A model generated the notes under the pieces. The model had not been told where the DNA came from, did not search any database, and saw nothing but the letters and a program-made list of their open reading frames with translations. Positions 18,877 to 27,532 of a DNA stretch of 64,000 nt are shown here, one piece after another; the stretch's first letter is position 1, and every line of letters begins with the position of its first letter. The translations under genes and the position numbers were made by a program. The stretch spans positions 3,316,501 to 3,380,500 of the forward strand of contig UGTZ01000001.1 in assembly GCA_900455085.1 (NCBI GenBank). Direction: 5' to 3'. The stretch comes from Providencia rettgeri. GTDB lineage: Bacteria; Pseudomonadota; Gammaproteobacteria; Enterobacterales; Enterobacteriaceae.

Positions 18877-20904
18877 TTATTTCAGAACATTATAAATAAC
18901 GGTTTCACCTGCTTTCACGTCGCCTTCAACTAAAATCTCGACGCCTGCAAAATCATCAATATTGCTGATGATAACAGGGCTAATCATCGATTTAGCATTG
19001 GCTTCAAGGAACGGTAAATCAAGGTTCAGAATTGGTGTGCCAGCGGTTACTTCAGCACCTTCTTCTACTAAACGTGCGCAACCTTCACCTTTCAGTGCAA
19101 CCGTATCGATCCCCATATGAACAATGAGTTCAACACCGTTTTCTGTTTCAAGGCAGAATGCGTGGTTAGTTTCGAAAATTTTCACCACCGTACCTGACGC
19201 CGGCGCTAACACTTGGCTGCTTGTTGGTTTGATGGCAATACCATCGCCCACAATGCGGCTAGAAAACGCTTCATCTGGCACATCGTCAAGGGAGAACACT
19301 TGACCACTGACTGGCGCAACCAGAGATAAAATCACATTACCTTTTGTTTTCGCAGGCTCTGCGGCTTTTTTCTCTTCTGCTGCTGCAACTGGTGCAGAAC
19401 CGGCAATAGGGCCTTTTGCAATTACTTCAGTCATTGCTTTTGCGACCAATTCAGCACGTGTACCGACAATCACTTGCACATTTTGTTTGCTTAAGCGGAT
19501 AACACCTGAAGCGCCTAAACGTTTAGTCATCGCATCGTTAACAACTGCTGAATCTTTAACGCCTAAACGTAAACGTGTAATACAGGCATCAATACTGACG
19601 ATGTTGTCACTACCACCAACCGCTGCAACATATTGGCGAGCTTCTTTTTGAATATCGCTGTCACTGTTATCGGCAGGGCTAATGCTTTCGTCATAACCAT
19701 CAATCGTTTCATCACCTGCGCTCTCTTCACGGCCTGGTGTTAACAGGTTGAATTTACGGATCATGAAACGGAAAATGACATAGTAAATGCAGAAGAAGAC
19801 TAAGCCTTGAACAATCAACATATACCACTGAACGGCTAATGGGTTACGTGATTGCAATAACATATCGACTAAACCTGCGCTGAAACCGAACCCTGAAATC
19901 CATTCCATTGTTGCTGCGATATAAACCGAAATACCCGTTAACAATGCGTGGACTACGTACAGAATTGGCGCCACGAACATGAATGAGAATTCAAGTGGTT
20001 CAGTGATACCGGTGAAGAATGCCGCAAACGCACCAGCAATCATAATACCAGCCACTTTGGCTTTGTTTTCCGGGCGAGCACAGTGGTAAATCGCTAATGC
20101 CGCACCAGGTAAACCAAACATCATGATTGGGAAGAAGCCTGCTTGATAGCGACCAGTGATACCTACCGTTGCCAAGCCGGCATCAATTGACTTAGCGCCG
20201 CCTAAGAAGTTCGGAATATCATTGATCCCAGCAACGTCAAACCAGAACACAGAGTTAAGTGCGTGGTGTAGACCAACAGGAATTAATAAACGGTTGAAGA
20301 AGGCATAAATACCCGCTCCCACAGAACCTAAATCTTTAATGCTTTCACCGAAAGAAACCAAACCATTATATACCACCGGCCAAACATACATCAGAATGAA
20401 GGCTAAGATGATCATTAAGAATGATGTCAAAATCGGCACGAGGCGACGACCGCTAAAGAAAGACAACGCTTTTGGTAGCTCTACGCCACTGTAGCGGTTG
20501 TACAATTCAGCAGACAATACCCCAACTAAGATACCCACGAATTGGTTATTTATTTTACCGAATGCCGCAGGAACGCTTTCCAACGGAACATTCATGATCA
20601 TGGAATAAGATGCCGGCGAACACAGTGTTGTCACGACTAAAAAGCCAACAAAACCGGTCAGCGCAGCCGCACCGTCCTTATCTTTTGACATTCCATAAGC
20701 AACACCAATAGCAAACAGTACGGACATATTATCAATAATAGCCGCACCCGATTTAATCAGTAACGCCGCGATTGCACTATTGGCTCCCCAGCCATCTGGG
20801 TCAATCCAATAGCCAATCCCCATCAGGATTGCTGCGGCTGGTAGTACAGCAACTGGCACCATAAGTGCCCTACCAATCCGCTGTAAGTAGCTAAGAATAT
20901 TCAC
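18877..20904 (-). CDS. nagE: PTS N-acetylglucosamine-specific EIICBA
   Basis: The inner-membrane phosphotransferase permease that imports and phosphorylates N-acetylglucosamine. The 675-residue fusion has an EIIC membrane domain (about 1-380, with FFTGITEPLEFSFMF), an EIIB domain with its phospho-Cys in SIDACITRLRLGV, a low-complexity Ala/Glu/Lys linker and a C-terminal EIIA domain with phospho-His in VELIVHMGIDTV. It is slightly longer than E. coli NagE (648), mostly in the linkers. It is divergent from nagBAC and shares two NagC operators and a CRP site with it. Confidence 0.95.
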   Translation of the reverse strand: MNILSYLQRIGRALMVPVAVLPAAAILMGIGYWIDPDGWGANSAIAALLIKSGAAIIDNMSVLFAIGVAYGMSKDKDGAAALTGFVGFLVVTTLCSPASYSMIMNVPLESVPAAFGKINNQFVGILVGVLSAELYNRYSGVELPKALSFFSGRRLVPILTSFLMIILAFILMYVWPVVYNGLVSFGESIKDLGSVGAGIYAFFNRLLIPVGLHHALNSVFWFDVAGINDIPNFLGGAKSIDAGLATVGITGRYQAGFFPIMMFGLPGAALAIYHCARPENKAKVAGIMIAGAFAAFFTGITEPLEFSFMFVAPILYVVHALLTGISVYIAATMEWISGFGFSAGLVDMLLQSRNPLAVQWYMLIVQGLVFFCIYYVIFRFMIRKFNLLTPGREESAGDETIDGYDESISPADNSDSDIQKEARQYVAAVGGSDNIVSIDACITRLRLGVKDSAVVNDAMTKRLGASGVIRLSKQNVQVIVGTRAELVAKAMTEVIAKGPIAGSAPVAAAEEKKAAEPAKTKGNVILSLVAPVSGQVFSLDDVPDEAFSSRIVGDGIAIKPTSSQVLAPASGTVVKIFETNHAFCLETENGVELIVHMGIDTVALKGEGCARLVEEGAEVTAGTPILNLDLPFLEANAKSMISPVIISNIDDFAGVEILVEGDVKAGETVIYNVLK

Positions 20905-21014
20905 AAACTCCCCCTTTATCGCCCTATTTTTGCCCCATTTACGGGATCTTATTGTTCACACACCTAAATCATAATTTAGGTTATTGAGAGTATCAATTTC
21001 ATAGTCTAAATTAA

Positions 21015-21035
21015 TTGTTTCGCGATGCAAAATAA
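21015..21035. promoter_or_regulatory. NagC operator on the nagE side
   Basis: TTGTTTC-N7-AAAATAA, an imperfect copy of the palindrome found at 21109. Its centre is 94 bases from the second operator's centre, about nine helical turns, the geometry that supports NagC looping in E. coli. Confidence 0.65.
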
Positions 21036-21047
21036 ATAGGTTCGATT

Positions 21048-21063
21048 TGTGATAAATGTCAAC
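21048..21063. promoter_or_regulatory. CRP site between the nag operators
   Basis: TGTGATAAATGTCAAC matches 8 of 10 core positions of TGTGA-N6-TCACA and lies between the two NagC operators, as in the E. coli nagE-nagB region. Confidence 0.6.
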
Positions 21064-21108
21064 GAAAGAGTTACTGATATGACTAAATTACTAGCTATTA
21101 TCGAAAAC

Positions 21109-21129
21109 TTATTTTATGATTAAAAATAA
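21109..21129. promoter_or_regulatory. NagC operator on the nagB side
   Basis: The perfect palindrome TTATTTT-N7-AAAATAA fits the NagC binding pattern. It is paired with the site at 21015-21035. Confidence 0.7.
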
Positions 21130-21320
21130 CTTATTTGTACTATTAACCTGTATATTCTCAGCACACTTGAATGCATGTCCTGAAACAAAAATAGCATGTC
21201 AACCAAGTGATAATGCACAATAAATTTGAAGTATAACGAGTATTCCTATATCTAATGAATAACATCAGGGATACATATATACATGAAAGATTTCACAGAC
21301 TTATTAGAGGTAATTGAGAC

Positions 21321-22124
21321 ATGAGGCTAATTCCACTTAATAATGCGCATGATGTTGGCATTTGGTCCGCACAGTATATCGCTGACAAAATCAACGCATT
21401 CAACCCTACTGCTGATCGCCCTTTCGTTCTTGGGTTACCAACAGGCGGTACCCCTCTTGCCACTTATAAAGCACTGATTGCTTTATATAACGCAGGAAAA
21501 GTTAGTTTTAAGCATGTGGTAACATTTAATATGGATGAATATATTGGTATTCCAGCTAATCATCCTCAAAGCTATCACACATTTATGCATGAAAATTTCT
21601 TTAACCACATCGACATTCAAGCGCAAAATATTAATTTACTGAATGGTAATGCCCCAGATGTTGATGCGGAATGCCAACGTTATGAAGATAAAATTAAATC
21701 TTACGGCAAAATTAATTTATTTATGGGCGGCGTAGGTAACGACGGTCACATTGCTTTTAATGAACCCGGTTCTTCATTGAACTCACGCACCCGCATTAAA
21801 ACATTGACACCAGAAACGCGCCAAGCTAACTCACGTTTCTTTGATAATGATATCAATCAAGTACCAAAATTTGCTTTAACTGTCGGTGTCGCCACATTAA
21901 TGGATGCTGAAGAGTTAATGGTACTTGCAACGGGTGCGAATAAAGCGAACGCAGTTCATGCCGCAGTTGAAGGTTCAATTAACCATATGTGGACAGTGAG
22001 CTGCGTGCAAATGCACCCAAAAGCACTGGTCGTCTGTGATGAACCCGCAACACTCGAATTAAAAGTTAAAACGCTTAAATATTTCAAACAGCTAGAATCT
22101 GAAATTATTGAAAAGTTTAACTAA
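21321..22124 (+). CDS. nagB: glucosamine-6-phosphate deaminase
   Basis: Converts glucosamine-6-phosphate to fructose-6-phosphate and ammonia, the last step of GlcNAc catabolism. The product has 267 residues (266 in E. coli). Active-site segments are LPTGGTPL (phosphate loop), FNMDEY (Asp near 72) and VGNDGHIAFNEPGSS (Asp, His and Glu near 141-148). GAGGTAATTGAG precedes the ATG. It is the first gene of nagBAC. Confidence 0.96.
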   Translation: MRLIPLNNAHDVGIWSAQYIADKINAFNPTADRPFVLGLPTGGTPLATYKALIALYNAGKVSFKHVVTFNMDEYIGIPANHPQSYHTFMHENFFNHIDIQAQNINLLNGNAPDVDAECQRYEDKIKSYGKINLFMGGVGNDGHIAFNEPGSSLNSRTRIKTLTPETRQANSRFFDNDINQVPKFALTVGVATLMDAEELMVLATGANKANAVHAAVEGSINHMWTVSCVQMHPKALVVCDEPATLELKVKTLKYFKQLESEIIEKFN

Positions 22125-22140
22125 GATTATATTTATCAAT

Positions 22141-22167
22141 CACCCGATCAGCGAAGGCTGATCGGTG
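22141..22167 (+). other. intercistronic hairpin between nagB and nagA
   Basis: A perfect inverted repeat CGATCAGC-GAAG-GCTGATCG with no T-run after it. It is probably an mRNA-processing or stability element rather than a terminator. Confidence 0.6.
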
Positions 22168-22199
22168 ACCCACTTTCCAGAGGTCAGGAGTTTTAAGCC

Positions 22200-23363
22200 A
22201 TGTATGCATTAACAAATTGCATTATTTATACAGGTCATGAAAGACTGGATAACCATGCGGTCGTCATTGATGGTGAAATCATCAAAGATGTTTGTCCTGT
22301 CTCTGAATTACCTTCCCATATTCCACAACATGACCTACAAGGTGCGACGTTATCTGCAGGGTTTATTGACCTGCAAGTCAACGGCTGTGGTGGTGTCCAA
22401 TTCAATGATAATAAAGAAAATGTCACATTAAAGAATTTGGATATCATGCAAAAAGCCAATGAGCGTACAGGATGTACCAGTTACCTGCCAACGCTGATTA
22501 CTTGCTCTGACGAATTGATGAAGCATGGTATTGAGGTCATGACGGAGTACTTAAAAGACCACAAGAACCAAGCTCTCGGGCTCCATTTAGAAGGCCCATA
22601 TATTAATGTTATTAAAAAAGGCACACATAACCCTGAATTTATCCGCCAACCATCCGCGCAGATGATTGATTATTTAGCTGCTCATGCAGACTCCATCACT
22701 AAAATCACTTTAGCGCCTGAAATGGTTGAACTTGATTACATTCATCAATTGAAAGATTCCGGCATTGTTATTTCTGCTGGGCATTCAAATGCAACGTATG
22801 AAGAGGCTAAACAGGGCTTTAAAGCCGGAATTTGCTTTTCAACGCATCTTTTCAACGCCATGCCATATATTTCAGGCCGTGGCCCCGGTTTAGTTGGTGC
22901 TATTTATGACACTCCTGAAGTGTATGCGGGAATTATCGCTGATGGCTTACATGTTCAGTGGGCAAATATCCGTAATAGTAAGCACTTAAAAGGTGATAAA
23001 TTAATTTTAGTGACTGATGCCACAGCGCCGGCAGGAATAGATCCTCAAACTGGTGAAATGGATCATTTTATCTTCGCGGGTAAAACCATATACTACCGCG
23101 ATGGATTATGTGTAGATGAAAATGGCACACTCAGCGGCTCATCACTCACCATGATAGAAGCCGTGAGAAACAGTGTAGAGTACGTGGGTATTCCATTAGA
23201 TGAAACACTGAGAATGGCAACGCTCTACCCCGCAAGAGCCATAGGAGTTGATGAAACTTTAGGGTCTATTGCTCCGGGTAAAATTGCGAATTTAACCGCG
23301 TTTAACCACGACTTCGACGTCCTTGCAACCTATGTTAACGGAGCAGAAGTCTACAAAAAATGA
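22200..23363 (+). CDS. nagA: N-acetylglucosamine-6-phosphate deacetylase
   Basis: Amidohydrolase-family enzyme that removes acetate from GlcNAc-6-phosphate, feeding NagB. It has 387 residues (382 in E. coli). Visible motifs are GFIDLQVNGCGG (near 55; the metal ligand position is Q-V-N rather than H-x-H, as in the enterobacterial enzymes), LGLHLEGPYI (Glu), ISAGHSNAT and CFSTHLFNAMP (His ligands) and VTDATAPAG (catalytic Asp). CAGGAG precedes the ATG. It sits 75 bases after nagB. Confidence 0.95.
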   Translation: MYALTNCIIYTGHERLDNHAVVIDGEIIKDVCPVSELPSHIPQHDLQGATLSAGFIDLQVNGCGGVQFNDNKENVTLKNLDIMQKANERTGCTSYLPTLITCSDELMKHGIEVMTEYLKDHKNQALGLHLEGPYINVIKKGTHNPEFIRQPSAQMIDYLAAHADSITKITLAPEMVELDYIHQLKDSGIVISAGHSNATYEEAKQGFKAGICFSTHLFNAMPYISGRGPGLVGAIYDTPEVYAGIIADGLHVQWANIRNSKHLKGDKLILVTDATAPAGIDPQTGEMDHFIFAGKTIYYRDGLCVDENGTLSGSSLTMIEAVRNSVEYVGIPLDETLRMATLYPARAIGVDETLGSIAPGKIANLTAFNHDFDVLATYVNGAEVYKK

Positions 23364-23374
23364 GTAACTAGCTA

Positions 23375-24598
23375 ATGAATCAAAGCCACTCGCTGAAGCA
23401 AATTGGTAATATTGATCTCGTCAAACAACTAAATAGCGCTGTCGTCTATAGTTTAATTGACCAACATGGCCCGATATCAAGAATTCAAATCGCGGAGCAA
23501 AGCCAACTTGCCCCAGCCAGTGTGACTAAAATCACTCGCCAGTTACTCGAACGTGGTTTAATTAAAGAAGTTGACCAACAGGCCTCTACTGGAGGCCGTC
23601 GTGCCATATCTATTGTTTCTGAACACAAAAATTTTCACACGATTGGCGTCCGCTTAGGGCGCTATGATGCCACCATCGCCTTATACGACTTAGGTGGCAA
23701 AATGATTGTCGATGCCCATTACCCTATCACAGAGCCTTCTCAGCAAGCCGTAGAACAAAAGTTGATTGCCGCTCTTGAAGATTTTATTGAGCACAATCAC
23801 AAGCGCTTAAAAGAGCTGATCGCGATTTCTATTATTCTCCCTGGACTAGTTAACCCAAATAGTGGGATTGTTTACTACATGCCACATATCAAGGTCGACA
23901 ATTGGCATCTCATCGACAATTTACAAGCACACTTTAAAATTACCTGTTATGCAGGGCATGATATTCGCAGCCTAGCCCTCGCTGAGAGCTATTTTGGTGC
24001 TACTCGTGATTGCGAAGACTCTCTACTAGTTCGCATCCACAGAGGCGCAGGGGCGGGTTTAGTCATCAATAAAGAGATATTACTCAACCATCGAGGTAAC
24101 CTCGGGGAAATTGGGCATATTCAAGTTGACCCTCTTGGCGAACTTTGCCATTGCGGTAATTTTGGTTGTTTAGAAACCATTGCCTCAAACCAAGCGATTG
24201 AAGCCCGCGTAAAACAGCGTTTAGAACAAGGCTATTCGAGCTCCCTTACATTGGAAACTTGTACGATTTCCCATATTTGCCAAGCCGCTAATAAGGGAGA
24301 TCCACTTGCTACGGAAGTTATCCAGCACGTTGGCCGGCAAATCGGTAAAGCGATAGCTATCTCTATAAACTTATTTAACCCTGAAAAAGTCGTTATTGCA
24401 GGCGATATCACGGAAGCAGAACAAATTCTGTTACCCGCAATTCAAAGCTGCATTGATACACAAGCCTTAAAAGGATTTAGAGAGAATCTTCCCATTGTCA
24501 CATCGCAGCTAGTTCATAACTCGGCAATAGGCGCTTTCGCACTCACTAAACGTGCGATGCTCAATGGTGAATTATTACAAAAACTGTTTGAAAGCTAA
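23375..24598 (+). CDS. nagC: N-acetylglucosamine regulator NagC (ROK family)
   Basis: Repressor of the nag genes and regulator of amino-sugar metabolism, relieved by GlcNAc-6-phosphate. The 407-residue protein has an N-terminal winged helix-turn-helix (GPISRIQIAEQSQLAPASVT, residues ~30-50) and a ROK sugar-binding domain with the zinc motif CHCGNFGCLETIAS and the signature RGAGAGLVINKEIL. It starts 11 bases after nagA in the same operon and so is autoregulated through the nagE-nagB operators. Confidence 0.94.
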   Translation: MNQSHSLKQIGNIDLVKQLNSAVVYSLIDQHGPISRIQIAEQSQLAPASVTKITRQLLERGLIKEVDQQASTGGRRAISIVSEHKNFHTIGVRLGRYDATIALYDLGGKMIVDAHYPITEPSQQAVEQKLIAALEDFIEHNHKRLKELIAISIILPGLVNPNSGIVYYMPHIKVDNWHLIDNLQAHFKITCYAGHDIRSLALAESYFGATRDCEDSLLVRIHRGAGAGLVINKEILLNHRGNLGEIGHIQVDPLGELCHCGNFGCLETIASNQAIEARVKQRLEQGYSSSLTLETCTISHICQAANKGDPLATEVIQHVGRQIGKAIAISINLFNPEKVVIAGDITEAEQILLPAIQSCIDTQALKGFRENLPIVTSQLVHNSAIGAFALTKRAMLNGELLQKLFES

Positions 24599-24619
24599 CT
24601 TTTGACGTGAGTTTCTTTA

Positions 24620-24646
24620 AAGCAGGTTGAAATACCTGCTTTTTTA
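24620..24646 (+). terminator. terminator of nagBAC
   Basis: AAAGCAGG-TTGAAATA-CCTGCTTTTTTA, 22 bases after the nagC stop. No umpH (nagD) or asnB follows, unlike E. coli; the next ~250 bases hold no gene. Confidence 0.88.
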
Positions 24647-24901
24647 TTGTCTATAAACTGAACACTGCATTCCATACATCACTTTTAGCATACTCCCCAT
24701 TCCTCCGTTTTGTTCCCCCACACAAATTTTTTAGCTCTTTCGCTGTTTTATTTCACACCATAACCAAATTACATTTATCTAGCGTCTAAGACAAAAAGTG
24801 ATTTTTTTCAAATACGGGCTTGTTTTTTGCTGGCTTTATCGACAAAATGATTATTCAACAAACAAACAGTCACGTTTTCTGAAAAATAGTGCAAAAAGCT
24901 G

Positions 24902-24937
24902 TTGACTGTCGGGTCTGTAATTAGCATAATGCGCCCC
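24902..24937 (+). promoter_or_regulatory. promoter of the tRNA cluster
   Basis: TTGACT, 17-base spacer, CATAAT, then a GC-rich discriminator GCGCCCC just before the first tRNA. The discriminator is typical of stringently controlled stable-RNA promoters. Confidence 0.8.
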
Positions 24938-24969
24938 GCAACGCCGACGAAGGTTATGCAAAAAAAGAT

Positions 24970-25046
24970 GGCTATGTAGCTCAGCTGGTTAGAGCACAAC
25001 ACTCATAATGTTGGGGTCACAGGTTCGAATCCCGTCATAGCCACCA
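24970..25046 (+). tRNA. tRNA-Met (CAT), elongator
   Basis: A 77-nt cloverleaf with encoded CCA. Anticodon CAT lies in loop CTCATAA, the acceptor GGCTATG pairs fully with CATAGCC, and the T-loop is GGTTCGAATCCC. First of the cluster, in the position of E. coli metT. Confidence 0.96.
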
Positions 25047-25053
25047 TTATTTT

Positions 25054-25138
25054 GCGGGAGTGGCGAAATTGGTAGACGCACCAGATTTAGGTTCTGGCGC
25101 CGCAAGGTGTGCAAGTTCAAGTCTTGTCTCCCGCACCA
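25054..25138 (+). tRNA. leuW: tRNA-Leu (TAG)
   Basis: An 85-nt class II tRNA with a long variable arm (GGCGCCGCAAGGTGT region), anticodon TAG in GATTTAGGT and encoded CCA. Position and sequence match E. coli leuW. Confidence 0.96.
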
Positions 25139-25169
25139 TTTTCCTTCTCGGTAGCATTGAATTTAAGAT

Positions 25170-25244
25170 TGGGGTATCGCCAAGCGGTAAGGCACCAGGT
25201 TTTGATCCTGGCATTCCCAGGTTCGAATCCTGGTACCCCAGCCA
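25170..25244 (+). tRNA. tRNA-Gln (TTG)
   Basis: A 75-nt tRNA, anticodon TTG in loop TTTTGAT, acceptor TGGGGTA pairing with TACCCCA, CCA encoded. Substrate of the GlnS encoded in this window. Confidence 0.96.
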
Positions 25245-25275
25245 TCTTAAAACAATCAATAGTAGAATTCCCGGA

Positions 25276-25350
25276 TGGGGTATCGCCAAGCGGTAAGGCA
25301 CCAGGTTTTGATCCTGGTATTCCCAGGTTCGAATCCTGGTACCCCAGCCA
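25276..25350 (+). tRNA. tRNA-Gln (TTG), second copy
   Basis: Nearly identical to the copy at 25170, with one visible variable-region difference (TATTCCC against CATTCCC). Confidence 0.96.
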
Positions 25351-25400
25351 TCTACTATCCTACCTAGAGTTGCACAATTCATTTCAAAGAAATTATATAT

Positions 25401-25477
25401 GGCTATGTAGCTCAGTTGGTTAGAGCACAACACTCATAATGTTGGGGTCACAGGTTCGAATCCCGTCGTAGCTACCA
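25401..25477 (+). tRNA. tRNA-Met (CAT), elongator, second copy
   Basis: A 77-nt copy of the tRNA at 24970. Its 3' acceptor strand reads CGTAGCT instead of CATAGCC, so base 1 pairs as a G-U wobble with base 72 and another G-U appears at 6-67. Confidence 0.93.
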
Positions 25478-25487
25478 TTTCTTTTGT

Positions 25488-25562
25488 TGGGGTATCGCCA
25501 AGCGGTAAGGCACCAGGTTTTGATCCTGGCATCCCCAGGTTCGAATCCTGGTACCCCAGCCA
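25488..25562 (+). tRNA. tRNA-Gln (TTG), third copy
   Basis: A 75-nt tRNA-Gln in the place where E. coli has CTG-reading glnV; here the anticodon is again TTG. It is the last tRNA of the cluster. Confidence 0.96.
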
Positions 25563-26107
25563 TTCTCTTTTCCATATCACTTAAATTAACGCCTATTCTC
25601 TCTTTCTCTGCCTAAACTATCTTAATTTTGCTTATCGATTTTATTGATAAATTAAATGAAAAATAAAAAAATAGCAGATAACTCTATTTTTTAATAAGTT
25701 GAGGCTTCATCTCTACTGTTTTCTATATTTCTACCCCTATTTTTAGCTTAAATGATGACTTTTTAGTGATTTACTTATTTATTTAATCCCAATATTACCG
25801 ATTAACCAATAGCTTAATCGTTTAAAGTGATATTAAAGCAACATTTAGCTCATAAAATTTACGTTTGCATAACTTTTCTATCAAATATGTGACTTCAATC
25901 ATTTCTCTATAACTGCTGAAAGTGGTAATCTGCGCTCGAATTGTAGTTAGGTATGATTATTACCAGTTAAATTATTATCAACCTCTGGTACTAATAAATT
26001 CAGCCCCTTCTTCCATTCCAACTAAATTAGTTCTCAGAAACTCTAATAAAAGTTTTAAACCTAATAATTATAAATTGCCAAACGCAACATTTTTACAGAG
26101 AAAATTT
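25563..26107 (+). other. dctA upstream region
   Basis: 545 AT-rich bases without a gene. The only nameable element is the CRP-like site at 25888. An open frame entering dctA from 25922 has no ribosome site and does not look like an N-terminal extension. Confidence 0.5.
25888..25903. promoter_or_regulatory. possible CRP site upstream of dctA
   Basis: TGTGACTTCAATCATT keeps the TGTGA-N6-TCA core. E. coli dctA is CRP-activated, which makes the site plausible. Confidence 0.5.
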
Positions 26108-27463
26108 ATGCGAAACATGATAAAGCAACCAATATATAAGATCTTATATGTTCAGGTAATCGTAGCCATCGTTCTGGGTATCGCACTTGGCCACTTTTTT
26201 CCAGACATTGGAGAATCATTAAAACCGCTTGGTGATGCATTCATCAAAATCGTTAAAATGATTATCGCGCCAGTTATCTTCTTAACTGTTGTTACTGGTA
26301 TATCTGGCATGTCAAACATGAAGGCCGTTGGTAGCGTCGCAGGTAAAGCGATGCTCTACTTCATCACTTTCTCGACCATCGCCCTCATCATCGGTCTTAT
26401 CGTCGCGAATATCATTCGCCCAGGTTCAGGCCTTAACATTGATCCGGCAACCCTTGATAGCACTAAAGTTGCCACCTACGTTGAAAAAGCACACGAATCT
26501 TCGATAGTTGGCTTCTTGATGAATATCATCCCTGATACCGTCATTAGTCCATTAGTAAACGGCAACATCCTGCAAGTTCTATTTATTGCTGTCATTTTCG
26601 GATTAGCATTGGCGGCAACAGGTAAACACGGCGAGCCCATTGTAAAACTACTACAAAACTTTTCTGAACCTGTGTTCAAAATGGTAGCAATGCTCATGAA
26701 ACTCGCTCCTATCGGGGCATTTGGCGCAATGGCATTTACCATTGGTAAATATGGAATTTCATCTATTGGCAACTTAATGATGCTGATTATGACGTTCTAT
26801 ATTACCTCACTGTTGTTCGTCTTACTTATTCTGGGTGCAGTTGCTAAATACAACGGTTTCTCCATCATTGCGCTAATTAAATATATCAAAGACGAGCTAT
26901 GGTTAGTTTTAGGTACCTCTTCTTCCGAAGCGGCACTGCCAAGCTTAATGCGTAAAATGGAGCATGCAGGGTGTGAAAAATCGGTTGTCGGCTTAGTGAT
27001 CCCTACGGGCTATTCTTTCAATCTTGACGGTACTAACATCTATATGACGATGGCCGCATTATTTATTGCCCAAGCCACTAATATTGAGCTCACTATTTGG
27101 CAACAAATTTCGTTGCTGTTAGTTGCGATGATCAGCTCGAAAGGTGCAGCGGGTGTGACCGGTGCAGGGTTTATTACCTTAGCAGCCACACTCATGGTGG
27201 TACCAAGCGTTCCTGTCGCAGGTATGGCGCTTATTTTAGGTATCGACCGCTTTATGTCTGAGTGCCGCGCTTTAACTAACTTAGTGGGTAACGCATGTGC
27301 GTGTATCGTTGTTGCGCGTTGGGAAAAAGAACTCGACACAGAAAAACTGGCGCATGCATTTTCAGCAAAAAATGAAACATTAGATTCAGTGATTACTGAG
27401 GATGACAACAGCAATACGGATACAAATCACATTCAGCCGATTGATTTAGCCAATAATAAATAG
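26108..27463 (+). CDS. dctA: C4-dicarboxylate:cation symporter DctA
   Basis: Inner-membrane DAACS-family transporter for succinate, fumarate, malate and related acids under aerobic growth. It has 451 residues (428 in E. coli); the extra length is a polar Asp/Asn-rich C-terminal tail. Family signatures are LGTSSSEAALPSLM (first hairpin), PTGYSFNLDGTNIYMT (second) and SSKGAAGVTGAGFI. The ATG at 26108 follows AGAGAAAA. It lies between the tRNA cluster and ubiF, a place where E. coli has no such gene. Confidence 0.92.
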   Translation: MRNMIKQPIYKILYVQVIVAIVLGIALGHFFPDIGESLKPLGDAFIKIVKMIIAPVIFLTVVTGISGMSNMKAVGSVAGKAMLYFITFSTIALIIGLIVANIIRPGSGLNIDPATLDSTKVATYVEKAHESSIVGFLMNIIPDTVISPLVNGNILQVLFIAVIFGLALAATGKHGEPIVKLLQNFSEPVFKMVAMLMKLAPIGAFGAMAFTIGKYGISSIGNLMMLIMTFYITSLLFVLLILGAVAKYNGFSIIALIKYIKDELWLVLGTSSSEAALPSLMRKMEHAGCEKSVVGLVIPTGYSFNLDGTNIYMTMAALFIAQATNIELTIWQQISLLLVAMISSKGAAGVTGAGFITLAATLMVVPSVPVAGMALILGIDRFMSECRALTNLVGNACACIVVARWEKELDTEKLAHAFSAKNETLDSVITEDDNSNTDTNHIQPIDLANNK

Positions 27464-27487
27464 CACTAACTTCTTCACTTAATAATA

Positions 27488-27514
27488 AATAGGCCGCTAA
27501 TTAGCGGCCTATTT
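27488..27514. terminator. bidirectional terminator between dctA and ubiF
   Basis: AATAGGCCGCTAATTAGCGGCCTATT, a near-perfect hairpin with A/T flanks on both sides, placed between convergent dctA and ubiF. Confidence 0.85.
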
Positions 27515-27532
27515 ATATATCTAAGATAAGTT

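Noticed and set aside
25047..25433. Open frames on both strands across the tRNA cluster (one with repeated GFDPGIPRFESWYPSHL)
   Set aside because: They are translations of the repeated tRNA-Gln and tRNA-Met genes; the apparent protein repeat is the tRNA repeat.
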